Assembly: GCA_937876095.1 (NCBI GenBank)
Contig: CALFIE010000044.1
Location: 1-6,338, forward strand
From: an uncultured Flavobacteriales bacterium
GTDB lineage: Bacteria > Bacteroidota > Bacteroidia > Flavobacteriales > Weeksellaceae
Direction: 5' to 3'
Length of the DNA stretch: 6,338 nucleotides
Shown: positions 1 to 6,263 of the stretch, one piece after another
Numbering within the stretch: the first letter of the stretch is position 1
Layout of the letters: each line of letters starts with the position of its first letter
Position numbers and translations under genes: made by a program
The notes under the pieces: model-generated
The model's database searches: none
Told to the model about the DNA's origin: nothing
Seen by the model: the letters and a program-made list of their open reading frames with translations, nothing else

Positions 1-20
1 AAAATTACTAATTTTATAAA

Positions 21-40
21 ATCTAACCGTTGCGTTAGAT
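21..40. repeat. Short inverted repeat upstream of the TIR-STAND gene
   Basis: Perfect 7-bp arms ATCTAAC (21-27) and GTTAGAT (34-40) flank the 6-nt spacer CGTTGC. The arms also fit the integron core-site consensus forms RYYYAAC and GTTRRRY, but such short degenerate motifs occur by chance. The site lies 55 nt before the start codon of the next gene, so it could equally be an operator or the tail of another repeat element cut by the window edge. GATATTTG at 38-45 is one base off the Bacteroidota -7 element TAnnTTTG, but no good -33 TTTG sits at the right distance, so I do not call a promoter. Confidence 0.4.
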
Positions 41-95
41 ATTTGAATCCGCCTTCAAAAAATTACCGTCATAAACTAAAAAGTAAATTCTAAAT

Positions 96-2657
96 ATGCT
101 AAAATTATTCATAAGTTATTGCCATAAAGATGAATCTTTAATTTCCAAATTCACAAATCATATTGCTCCATTAAAAAACAATGGTATTATTACCGAATGG
201 ATTGACAGAAAAATTGAAACGGGAGAAGAATTTCAAAATGAAATAGATAAAAATCTTGAAAATGCAGATATTATTTGTTTGATGATTTCTGATAATTTTC
301 TAGCATCTAACGCTTGTATTTTTGAAAAAAATGAAGCCCTCAGATTACGAACCGAAAAAGGAATAAGAATAATCCCAATAATTTTAAGTCCTTGTGATTG
401 GACAGAACATAAAGAATTAAGTATATTGTTGGCAACACCAACCGATGGAAAACCAATTTCTACTTTTACTGACCAAAATGAAGGATGGCTTGACACAATA
501 AAATGGATTAAAAAAGTTTGTAAATCAACTACTGAAATTAAAAATTTAAATTTGTCTGATAGATTTGAAGAATTTCTAAATAATGCCGATATACTCACAA
601 AATCACATTCTGAAAAAGAAAATCTGTTATTAAATGATATTTTTGTTTATCCAAAATTAAAATCCTATGATGATGAAGAAAAATCTCATAAGTTTGATTC
701 TGAACTCTTTAAAAAAGATATTCTAAGTCTTAATAAAATAATCATTGCAGGAGAAAATCAGTCTGGAAAAACTACATTATGCAAAAAATTATTTCAAATT
801 TACAGAGATTTAAATTTCGTTCCAATTTATCTTGAAGATGGTAATAAATATTTTGGTATAAGTAAAAACAATATAGAAAGAGCCTTTAAAGAGCAATACA
901 ATTCTGTTGATTTCTCTCAAATAGATTCTAAGAGAGTTGTTCCCATTCTTGATAATTTTCACAACGCAAAACATCAAGAAAAGTATATTAACGAATTAGA
1001 AGAATACGAAAAACAAGTCTTAATTGTTGATGATATTTTTGGTTTAAACATAAGAAAACAAAATCTGATTAATAATTATAAAAAGTTTAAAATCAGAGAG
1101 TTTACAGCCATAGAAAGAAACGAGTTAATAAAAAAATGGATTCAAATTAAGGAAAATAGTCAAATTCAGATAAATCCAAATTATCTTCAACAGAGTATAG
1201 ATGAAAAAACAGAGATTATTGAAAATTCTTTGGGAATAATTTTTGGAAAAGGTATAATGCCTTCTTTTCCATTTTTTATTTTGTCATTACTTTCTGCACA
1301 AGACACACAAAAGCCATTAGATTCCGAAATTACTTCGCAAGGTCACTGTTATCAAGCATTGATATATCTTTATTTAAGAAAAGAAGGTGTTACAAATGAC
1401 CAAATTGATATATATACAAATTTTCTAACAGAATTAGCAAATTGGATTTATAAAAATAAAGGAAATGGAATTGACAATAGTGAATTTCAAAACTTTTTAA
1501 ATTATTATAAAGAAAATTTCAATCTTCCAATTTCTATTTCTGATTTAGTAAAAACTCTATCTATTGTAAACATTTGCAAATTTGATAGTTTAAATCAATT
1601 TAATTTTTGCTATTCTTATATTTATTATTTTTTTGAAGCAAAATATTTATCTGAGCACATAGATTCGGAGAAAAAGGTCATAGATCGCATTCTTTCAAAT
1701 TTACATAAAGATGAAAATGCATATATAACAATATTTATTTCTCATCATACAAAGTCGAACATTATATTAGATGAATTATTATTAAATGCAGAAATTTTAT
1801 TTGAAAAATATTATCCAGCTACTTTAGATAAAAACGAACTAACTTTTTTTGATAAGCATCAAGACAAAATAATTAAAGCAGTAATGCCTACTTTTAATCA
1901 CAGTTCTGAAAAAGAGCGTGAAAAAATACTAACTATAAAATCTGAAAAAGAGGAGATTATTGAAGACTCTGATAAAATAGAAAGTGAAGATTTTGAAGAT
2001 GACGAATTTGCAAGAAATCTAAGGCTAAGTATAAAAACTGTGGAAGTAATGGGAACTATTATGAAAAATAGGTCTGGAAGTCTTGGTAAAAGTAGACTTG
2101 AATACATATTTGAGCAAGGGTTCAATTTACAAATGAGAATTCTAAAATCATTTATAGAATTAATTAGCAATGACAATTCAGAAAGAGAAATTATAGAATT
2201 TATAGTAGATCGTTTGAAATCACTAATAAAAGAAAAAGAAGAATCCGAAAATAAAGAAATGAAAATTGAAAAAATTGAAAAACTAGCGAGAGAAATATAT
2301 TGGAATATTAATTTTGGAGTTTTACATGGATTTACTTCAAAAGCTATTCATTCTTTAGGTTCAAGCAATTTATTAAATATAGCACAAACGATAAATGATA
2401 AAATAAACTCGCCTTCGATTTTTATTGTAAATCAAGGAATAAAAATGTGGTATGCGAAAAATTTGAAAGTTGATGAAATTGTAAAAAGATTAGAAGATTC
2501 TGACTTTTCAATAACAGCTGAGAATATTTTAAAAATGAAAGTTGTTGAACACTGTAGGTTACACAAAATTGGATATAAAGAAATGCAAAAAATTGAACAA
2601 AAAATGCAAATAAGTTCAAAAAAAATGATTGTTGAAAGAGAAAAAAATAAAAATTAG
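96..2657 (+). CDS. TIR-domain STAND NTPase, probable anti-phage defence protein
   Basis: 853 residues, cytoplasmic, with no signal peptide or membrane segment. Residues 1-145 form a TIR domain: it opens with LFISYCHKDE (4-13), followed by EWIDRKIETG, the ISDNFLAS strand/loop and IIPIILSPCDW (92-102). Glu77, three residues after Cys74, aligns with the catalytic glutamate of NAD-cleaving TIR domains. A P-loop NTPase follows: Walker A GENQSGKT (219-226), a Walker B-like strand VVPILDN (281-287, Asp286) and LIVDD (309-313). FTAIERNELIKKW (336-348) and the later FNFCYSYIYYFFEAKYLSEHI (502-522) resemble segments seen in TIR-linked STAND proteins. Residues 600-853 are charged and helical, and are probably the sensor part. 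In known STAND immunity proteins, ligand binding drives oligomerisation, and TIR domains then deplete NAD+; that role here is inferred from architecture. ATG96 is chosen because the TIR core begins at residue 3. A repeat begins 9 nt after the stop. Confidence 0.9.
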   Translation: MLKLFISYCHKDESLISKFTNHIAPLKNNGIITEWIDRKIETGEEFQNEIDKNLENADIICLMISDNFLASNACIFEKNEALRLRTEKGIRIIPIILSPCDWTEHKELSILLATPTDGKPISTFTDQNEGWLDTIKWIKKVCKSTTEIKNLNLSDRFEEFLNNADILTKSHSEKENLLLNDIFVYPKLKSYDDEEKSHKFDSELFKKDILSLNKIIIAGENQSGKTTLCKKLFQIYRDLNFVPIYLEDGNKYFGISKNNIERAFKEQYNSVDFSQIDSKRVVPILDNFHNAKHQEKYINELEEYEKQVLIVDDIFGLNIRKQNLINNYKKFKIREFTAIERNELIKKWIQIKENSQIQINPNYLQQSIDEKTEIIENSLGIIFGKGIMPSFPFFILSLLSAQDTQKPLDSEITSQGHCYQALIYLYLRKEGVTNDQIDIYTNFLTELANWIYKNKGNGIDNSEFQNFLNYYKENFNLPISISDLVKTLSIVNICKFDSLNQFNFCYSYIYYFFEAKYLSEHIDSEKKVIDRILSNLHKDENAYITIFISHHTKSNIILDELLLNAEILFEKYYPATLDKNELTFFDKHQDKIIKAVMPTFNHSSEKEREKILTIKSEKEEIIEDSDKIESEDFEDDEFARNLRLSIKTVEVMGTIMKNRSGSLGKSRLEYIFEQGFNLQMRILKSFIELISNDNSEREIIEFIVDRLKSLIKEKEESENKEMKIEKIEKLAREIYWNINFGVLHGFTSKAIHSLGSSNLLNIAQTINDKINSPSIFIVNQGIKMWYAKNLKVDEIVKRLEDSDFSITAENILKMKVVEHCRLHKIGYKEMQKIEQKMQISSKKMIVEREKNKN

Positions 2658-2666
2658 CACTGCCAC

Positions 2667-2851
2667 TAACATCGGTTTTGCAATATGCGGGGTTTAGAGA
2701 AAGTTGAACTTTTTGTGAAATTTATCCGCAAAAAACCATTTTCTTTTGTTTTTTTTATTAATTTTACAAAAGAAAAATGGTTTTTGCTACAGTCGGTTGC
2801 AGTTGTAACTTCCTGACAATCAATCCCGCACATCGCAAAGCCGTTTTCCGT
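2667..2851. repeat. Palindromic 185-bp intergenic repeat, copy 1
   Basis: It begins at TAACATCGG, 9 nt after the TIR-STAND stop, and ends at CCGTTTTCCGT. It aligns without gaps to copy 2 (4498-4682), with 14 differences in 185 positions by hand count. Outer arms of 19 nt (2673-2691 and 2825-2843) pair at 16 positions, and the remaining three are wobbles or mismatches depending on strand. An inner arm pair (2728-2749 and 2766-2787) is nearly perfect. The whole unit can therefore fold as one long hairpin. It could be a cassette recombination site, a MITE-like element or a terminator. No open reading frame in it is credible. Confidence 0.9.
2728..2787. repeat. Inner hairpin of repeat copy 1
   Basis: Arms of 22 nt (2728-2749 and 2766-2787) are reverse complements except for a one-base shift between the A run and the T run. 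They flank a T-rich 16-nt loop. The stem is AT-rich with a central CC/GG pair, and the 3' arm contains GGTTTTT, so it could act as a weak intrinsic terminator for the preceding gene. Copy 2 has the same structure at 4559-4579 and 4598-4618. In copy 3 it has decayed. Confidence 0.7.
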
Positions 2852-2901
2852 TATTTTTCACCCTACGAAAACGACCGTGTATAAACAGAACGACAGAAAA
2901 A

Positions 2902-3615
2902 ATGAGTATATTTTCTTATCATCTAGTAAAACTATCATTTATTTCTGCACTCAGAATTATGTTTTCACCTATAAAATCAAAACAAGTAAATGGATTGATT
3001 TATGCAGAAACAATGTCTGCAATGGTTTTAGGTTCATCAATCTTTTCCATATCCCGATTTTTTAATAGAGAAATTGTAGTTTTTGCACAGTGGGATAATG
3101 AAAAACATTTATATGATTTTTTACAATCCGACTCAAATGGAAAACTAATCGCAAAAGGTTGGCATATTCAAATGGTATATTTACGACAATGGGGAAATAT
3201 TTCAGGTTTTCAAATTTCCAAACACGAAACAAAATTGGAAAATGAGAATAATCCAGTAGTTGCCGTTACAATCGCCAGAATGAAATACACTCAAATCCCA
3301 AGATTTCTTCGTTGGGGCAGACCTGTTGAAAAACAAGTTCGTGATAATAAAGAAACAACTTTGTCTTTGGCTTCAATTCGATACCCAAACATTATCTCAA
3401 CTTTTTCAATTTGGAAAACACAAAAAGCAATGACCGATATGGTTCGTGGACACAGCAAATCGCCACAACCAAAAAAACACATCAATGCAATGAAAGAACG
3501 TGAGAGAAAAGATTTTCATTTTGAGTTTACCACATTGCGTTTCAAGCCAATTGCAGAATATGGAGAATGGAATGGCCAAAATAAATACATCCCAAATCAA
3601 ACTGAACCGATATGA
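2902..3615 (+). CDS. CrtA/spheroidene monooxygenase-like protein
   Basis: 237 residues, soluble. The order of motifs matches the CrtA (spheroidene monooxygenase) family. An N-terminal half contains VVFAQWDNEKHLYDFLQ (59-75), where the family has a Trp-containing strand followed by a helix. Then come VVAVTIARMKY (119-129), FLRWGRPV (135-142), a TFSIWKTQKAM segment (167-177) matching the family's QVTFSIWPD..AM region, and VRGHSKSPQPKKHINAMKERERKDFHFEF (181-209), matching its ..PHA.AI..VR.EGW..EELYARF helix. It ends with a GEWNG turn. CrtA is an oxygen-dependent, haem-containing carotenoid ketolase in phototrophs. No carotenoid genes are visible here, so a different substrate is likely. His193 aligns with the conserved family His, while the usual EGW is replaced by RKD. 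ATG2902 fits the family N-terminus. The stop overlaps the next start by 4 nt, implying translational coupling. Substrate and activity are unknown. Confidence 0.65.
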   Translation: MSIFSYHLVKLSFISALRIMFSPIKSKQVNGLIYAETMSAMVLGSSIFSISRFFNREIVVFAQWDNEKHLYDFLQSDSNGKLIAKGWHIQMVYLRQWGNISGFQISKHETKLENENNPVVAVTIARMKYTQIPRFLRWGRPVEKQVRDNKETTLSLASIRYPNIISTFSIWKTQKAMTDMVRGHSKSPQPKKHINAMKERERKDFHFEFTTLRFKPIAEYGEWNGQNKYIPNQTEPI

Positions 3616-4475
3616 ATTTAGCAGATACAATGCAAAAATTTCAGGATTGGTTTACTCAACAGTGGGTTATTTTTAGCGGTAAAAAAATCAATCCATTTGA
3701 AAATTCTTGGTTAATGGGTTCTTTTGGTGAAGTAAACGGAATCGGCGAAAAATTCATTCATCAATTAGCCGAAAAGGAAGATTTAACAATAATTAGAAAT
3801 TCAAATTCAAAAGGATTATTGGATTCGATTTCGAGTTTGAATTTATCAGAAAATGAAACAAAAAAACTTTCAAATAAAATTGTAGATTTTTACAAAAAAA
3901 CATCTGAATACAAATTACAATTAAATATAAAATGGAATCCCTTATTTAAAACATTTGCCTATTCTGTCAATAGATTGTTCAGTCAGCGAATTAATCAACT
4001 CAATATTCCAACAAATAAGATTCGATCCTCTGAAAATCTAACTTCCGAAATCATTCAATTAGTTGCAAAAAATACAAACGAAGTAAAATACACAATTTGG
4101 CTACGAAAATTTCAATCAACTGGCAATGTCATTTATTCAGGCATTTATACAACTTGTACACTATCTTCGGGAATTACTTGTGTAAAAGCAATTTTCCCAT
4201 TACCAAAAGGAAATGCAACGGTAATTCTAAAACCTACTATCGGAGAAAATAACGAACTTATTTTAGATTCATCGGGAAATAAATTTGGTGATGCAGGTTT
4301 TTATTTTTTACTGAACGATTCCAACGGAAATTATTGGAGCAAATACATCAAATCCTTCACAGACAATCTTATTGTAAGTGATGAAAATGGAACACTAAAA
4401 GCAGAACAAACACTCAAATTATGGAATATTAAAATAGCAAAATTTAAATACAACATGAAAAAACAGACAAAATAA
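3612..4475 (+). CDS. Conserved-type protein of unknown function, coupled to CrtA-like gene
   Basis: 287 residues with no signal peptide, lipobox or clear membrane helix. The start is set by the ATGA overlap with the upstream stop (3612-3615). Visible landmarks are FGEVNGIGEKFIHQLAEKE (38-56), an acidic helical segment (70-100), IKWNPLFKTFAYSVNRLFSQRINQLN (106-131), and a beta-rich C-terminal half with STGNVIYSGIYTTCTLSSGITCVKAIFPLPKGNATVIL (169-206), KFGDAGFYFLL (224-234) and TLKLWNIKIAKFKYNMKK (267-284). The Gly- and aromatic-rich C-terminal motifs look like those of a conserved family annotated only as hypothetical, as far as I can recall. Cys182 and Cys190 lie eight residues apart. Coupling suggests a product made in fixed ratio with the CrtA-like protein, perhaps a partner. 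A repeat starts 22 nt after the stop. I do not assign a function. Confidence 0.8.
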   Translation: MNLADTMQKFQDWFTQQWVIFSGKKINPFENSWLMGSFGEVNGIGEKFIHQLAEKEDLTIIRNSNSKGLLDSISSLNLSENETKKLSNKIVDFYKKTSEYKLQLNIKWNPLFKTFAYSVNRLFSQRINQLNIPTNKIRSSENLTSEIIQLVAKNTNEVKYTIWLRKFQSTGNVIYSGIYTTCTLSSGITCVKAIFPLPKGNATVILKPTIGENNELILDSSGNKFGDAGFYFLLNDSNGNYWSKYIKSFTDNLIVSDENGTLKAEQTLKLWNIKIAKFKYNMKKQTK

Positions 4476-4497
4476 ACTAAAAAAAAGGGCGAACACA

Positions 4498-4682
4498 TAA
4501 CATCGGTTTTGCAATATGCGGGGTTTAGTTGCAGTTGAACTTTTTGTAAAATTTATACGCAAAAAACCATTTTCTTTTGAATTTTTTTGTAATTTTACAA
4601 AAGAAAAATGGTTTTTGCTACCGTCGGTTGCAGTTGTAAATTCCTGACAATCAAGCCCACACATCGCAAAGCCGTTTTCCGT
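4498..4682. repeat. Palindromic 185-bp intergenic repeat, copy 2
   Basis: It is collinear with copy 1, with the same ends (TAACATCGG to CCGTTTTCCGT), and starts 22 nt after the stop of the second gene of the coupled pair. Outer arms are 4504-4522 and 4656-4674; inner arms are 4559-4579 and 4598-4618. Differences from copy 1 cluster just inside the left arm (4528-4531) and in the T-rich loop. One right-arm change (G to A at 4659) converts a Watson-Crick pair into a G-T wobble if the bottom strand folds, but into a mismatch if the top strand folds. The sequences outside the shared ends are unrelated between copies, which defines the element boundaries. Confidence 0.9.
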
Positions 4683-4694
4683 CCGTCCGTCCGT
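4679..4694. repeat. CCGT x4 microrepeat at the end of repeat copy 2
   Basis: Four tandem CCGT units sit at the right boundary of copy 2, where copies 1 and 3 have a single CCGT. This fits replication slippage, or scarring at an element end. Immediately after it, TGGCAG (4695-4700) and CTGCCA (4704-4709) form a small hairpin with an AAA loop. Confidence 0.75.
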
Positions 4695-5052
4695 TGGCAG
4701 AAACTGCCATTGAAAAATCTCGCGCACAATTTTAACGAACTGAATTTCAAAAATTTTGAATCTTATAAGAAAGTAAATTCAGACCAAAATGTGCTGAAAA
4801 AAGGGTCTGAATTTACTTTCTATTTGGACTGGAAAAAAAACTGCTTAAAAAATTAACAGCGCTGAATTGAGAAAACTTGGTTTTTGAATTCTAAAATTTT
4901 GAAAAATAATTCTGCAAATTCGCTGACCATTTGCAATGGCTAAAATTGTGCAATATTTTTGGAAAAATAGCCTTGAATTATGGAAAAATTAGTAATTTCG
5001 GACATGAAAAACACCTTTAATTTAACCAATCACGGAAAATAGACTCTGCAGA
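4695..5052. other. Gene-free stretch between repeat copies 2 and 3
   Basis: About 360 bp with no convincing gene on either strand. It holds the small hairpin at 4695-4709, a perfect 18-bp inverted repeat at 4768-4821 and a minor 5-bp hairpin, CCATT/AATGG, near 4929-4941. An 82-codon frame that runs through it (4608-4856) starts inside the repeat and has a repeat-derived N-terminus, so I do not accept it. A 20-codon frame at 4980-5042 (begins MEKLVISDMK) has nothing to support it. It may be a decayed cassette or simply spacer. Confidence 0.5.
4768..4821. repeat. Perfect 18-bp inverted repeat with 18-nt loop
   Basis: Arms 4768-4785 (starts AGAAAGTAAATTC) and 4804-4821 are exact reverse complements, and the pairing stops cleanly on both sides. 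The loop is 4786-4803. There is no T run after the 3' arm, so it is a poor fit to a standard intrinsic terminator. It could be a small mobile-element remnant, a dyad binding site or part of an unannotated RNA. Confidence 0.8.
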
Positions 5053-5236
5053 TTACAATGTATTTGCAAAAAGTAGGAAGTTTAGTGAAAGTTGTACTTT
5101 CAGTTAAATTTATTCGCAAAAAACCATTTTTTTATATTTTTTTTATTAATTTTGCAAAAAAATAGTTTTTGCTAACCGCTGTTTTGATACAACTCTTCTG
5201 TTGCATCAATCCATCACATCGCAAAGCCGTTTCCGT
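5053..5236. repeat. Palindromic intergenic repeat, decayed copy 3
   Basis: About the same length as copies 1 and 2. It keeps the inner GCAAAAAACCATTTT block, the following T-rich loop, TTTTTGCTA, and the right end ACATCGCAAAGCCGTTTCCGT. The left arm and the 3' inner arm have diverged strongly, so the outer hairpin pairs poorly. It contains its own private stem: TTGATACAAC (5184-5193) and GTTGCATCAA (5200-5209), with one non-Watson-Crick position that is a wobble on the bottom strand. Unlike the other copies it does not follow a recognisable gene. Confidence 0.75.
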
Positions 5237-5392
5237 TGGTGGAAAATTTTGACCGACACACTCAACAGAATGCTTGAAAAACTTTGATTTAATTCAAGAT
5301 TTTGAAAGTGTGGTAAGCAATTACAGGAAAATAAATTGGAGAGTCAACAGTCGGACAAACCGAAACAACGACTTTAAAATTCTGAAAGTAGG

Positions 5393-5398
5393 TATAAT
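5393..5398 (+). promoter_or_regulatory. Possible promoter element before the lipoprotein gene
   Basis: TATAAT lies 46 nt before the preferred start at 5444, in an AT-rich leader. The main sigma factor of Bacteroidota prefers TAnnTTTG with an upstream TTTG, and neither is clear here, so this is weak. No other feature is visible between the end of repeat copy 3 and this gene. Confidence 0.15.
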
Positions 5399-5443
5399 AA
5401 TTTATATAATTTTATGACAATTCAAATTAAAAATTACCAAAAA

Positions 5444-6169
5444 ATGACAAAAAAATTAGTTATTCTTTTATTTTCTTTTTCGTTATTATTTTCCTGTACT
5501 GAAGAAAGGGATTTAACTACTTCAAGTACAGAAACACAAATTGATTATGATGATATTTCGTATTCTAAAAATGACCTTGTATTGGGGGATTTTATTCTTG
5601 AGGTGGCTGACAAGTTAAGAGCAAAAAAACAGAACAACACGACCATTAGCGAGAGTGACTTAAATAAGTATGCAGATTCTCTTATATCTAAAAAGTCAAA
5701 CGCAAATGCTAAAAACGATATGGATAGTTACATAACAGGTAACCTTAATAGTAAAGAAACAGCGTTATATAATTCAAACAAAGCTAAAGCTTTATTATGT
5801 ATGTCAAACGGAAAATTAGCCGTGAATTATGCTAAGGCTAATTATTATCCAAATTATTTAGCTAATAAAAATGGAGATGCTTTTAGACACGCGCTATGGA
5901 ATTTTGGGATGACTAAAGATGTAGGATCAAATTTTGCAAAAACATGGGGAGATGCTCACGAATATGGTTCAACAAGTCAACCAGCTATTCAAAGAAGTAT
6001 GGACTTATATAATAATAGCTTTGGTATTCTATTAGGCCTACAAAACGCTAACTATCTTTCGCATAGTGCTATGATTTCAAAAACAAAAGAAAAAGTTAGA
6101 GCAGGAAAATTAAAAATAATTAACGGCAATAATACTTTGATTTGGTCAAGTTTTGAAGGCGAAAAATAA
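5444..6169 (+). CDS. Lipoprotein with a DUF6973-type domain
   Basis: 241 residues from the preferred ATG at 5444. An in-frame ATG at 5414 would add ten residues in front of an otherwise normal signal peptide, so I reject it. Residues 1-18 are a type II signal peptide: MTKK, a hydrophobic core, and lipobox LFSC with Cys18 as the lipidation site. TEERD follows; an acidic run after the Cys can act as a surface-export signal in Bacteroidota, which would place the protein on the cell surface (inference). Residues about 30-110 are a polar linker. The C-terminal domain carries NGDAFRHALWN (143-153), GDAHEYG (169-175) and MDLYNNSFG (186-194), the conserved His/Asp/Glu/Asn pattern that I recognise as DUF6973. 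Its activity is not known to me; the conserved polar residues suggest a catalytic or metal-binding site. A terminator follows the stop. Confidence 0.8.
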   Translation: MTKKLVILLFSFSLLFSCTEERDLTTSSTETQIDYDDISYSKNDLVLGDFILEVADKLRAKKQNNTTISESDLNKYADSLISKKSNANAKNDMDSYITGNLNSKETALYNSNKAKALLCMSNGKLAVNYAKANYYPNYLANKNGDAFRHALWNFGMTKDVGSNFAKTWGDAHEYGSTSQPAIQRSMDLYNNSFGILLGLQNANYLSHSAMISKTKEKVRAGKLKIINGNNTLIWSSFEGEK

Positions 6170-6186
6170 ATTATATATAAAAAGAG

Positions 6187-6217
6187 GACATTCTTAAGTT
6201 ATTAAGGATGTCTTTTT
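6187..6217 (+). terminator. Rho-independent terminator after the lipoprotein gene
   Basis: An 11-bp stem, 6187-6197 with 6202-6212, has one wobble pair and a GTTA loop. It is followed by TTTTT at 6213-6217, 18 nt past the lipoprotein stop codon. An A run before the stem (AAAAAGAG) lets it work on the other strand too, which suits a convergent gene to the right. Confidence 0.85.
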
Positions 6218-6263
6218 ATTAATAAAAAGATGAAACAAATAATTTTATTTATTGATTATCTGT

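Noticed and set aside
2877..3065. 62-codon + strand frame
   Set aside because: It overlaps the start of the CrtA-like gene in another frame, has no recognisable motif and competes with a gene that has family similarity.
4419..4727. 102-codon - strand frame
   Set aside because: It lies mostly on repeat copy 2 and antisense to the end of the coupled gene. It is a by-product of the palindromic repeat.
4608..4856. 82-codon + strand frame
   Set aside because: It begins inside repeat copy 2, its first third is translated repeat and its end is translated inverted repeat. Copy 1 does not preserve it, and the composition is not protein-like.
4980..5042. 20-codon frame MEKLVISDMK...
   Set aside because: Too short, with no initiation signal or homology visible; noted only because the interval has no other gene.
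2667..5236. CRISPR array
   Set aside because: The repeats are about 185 bp, spaced by kilobases or whole genes, and there are no short regular spacers or cas genes.
5414..5443. Upstream start for the lipoprotein gene
   Set aside because: It adds MTIQIKNYQK before a signal peptide that is already complete from the ATG at 5444.
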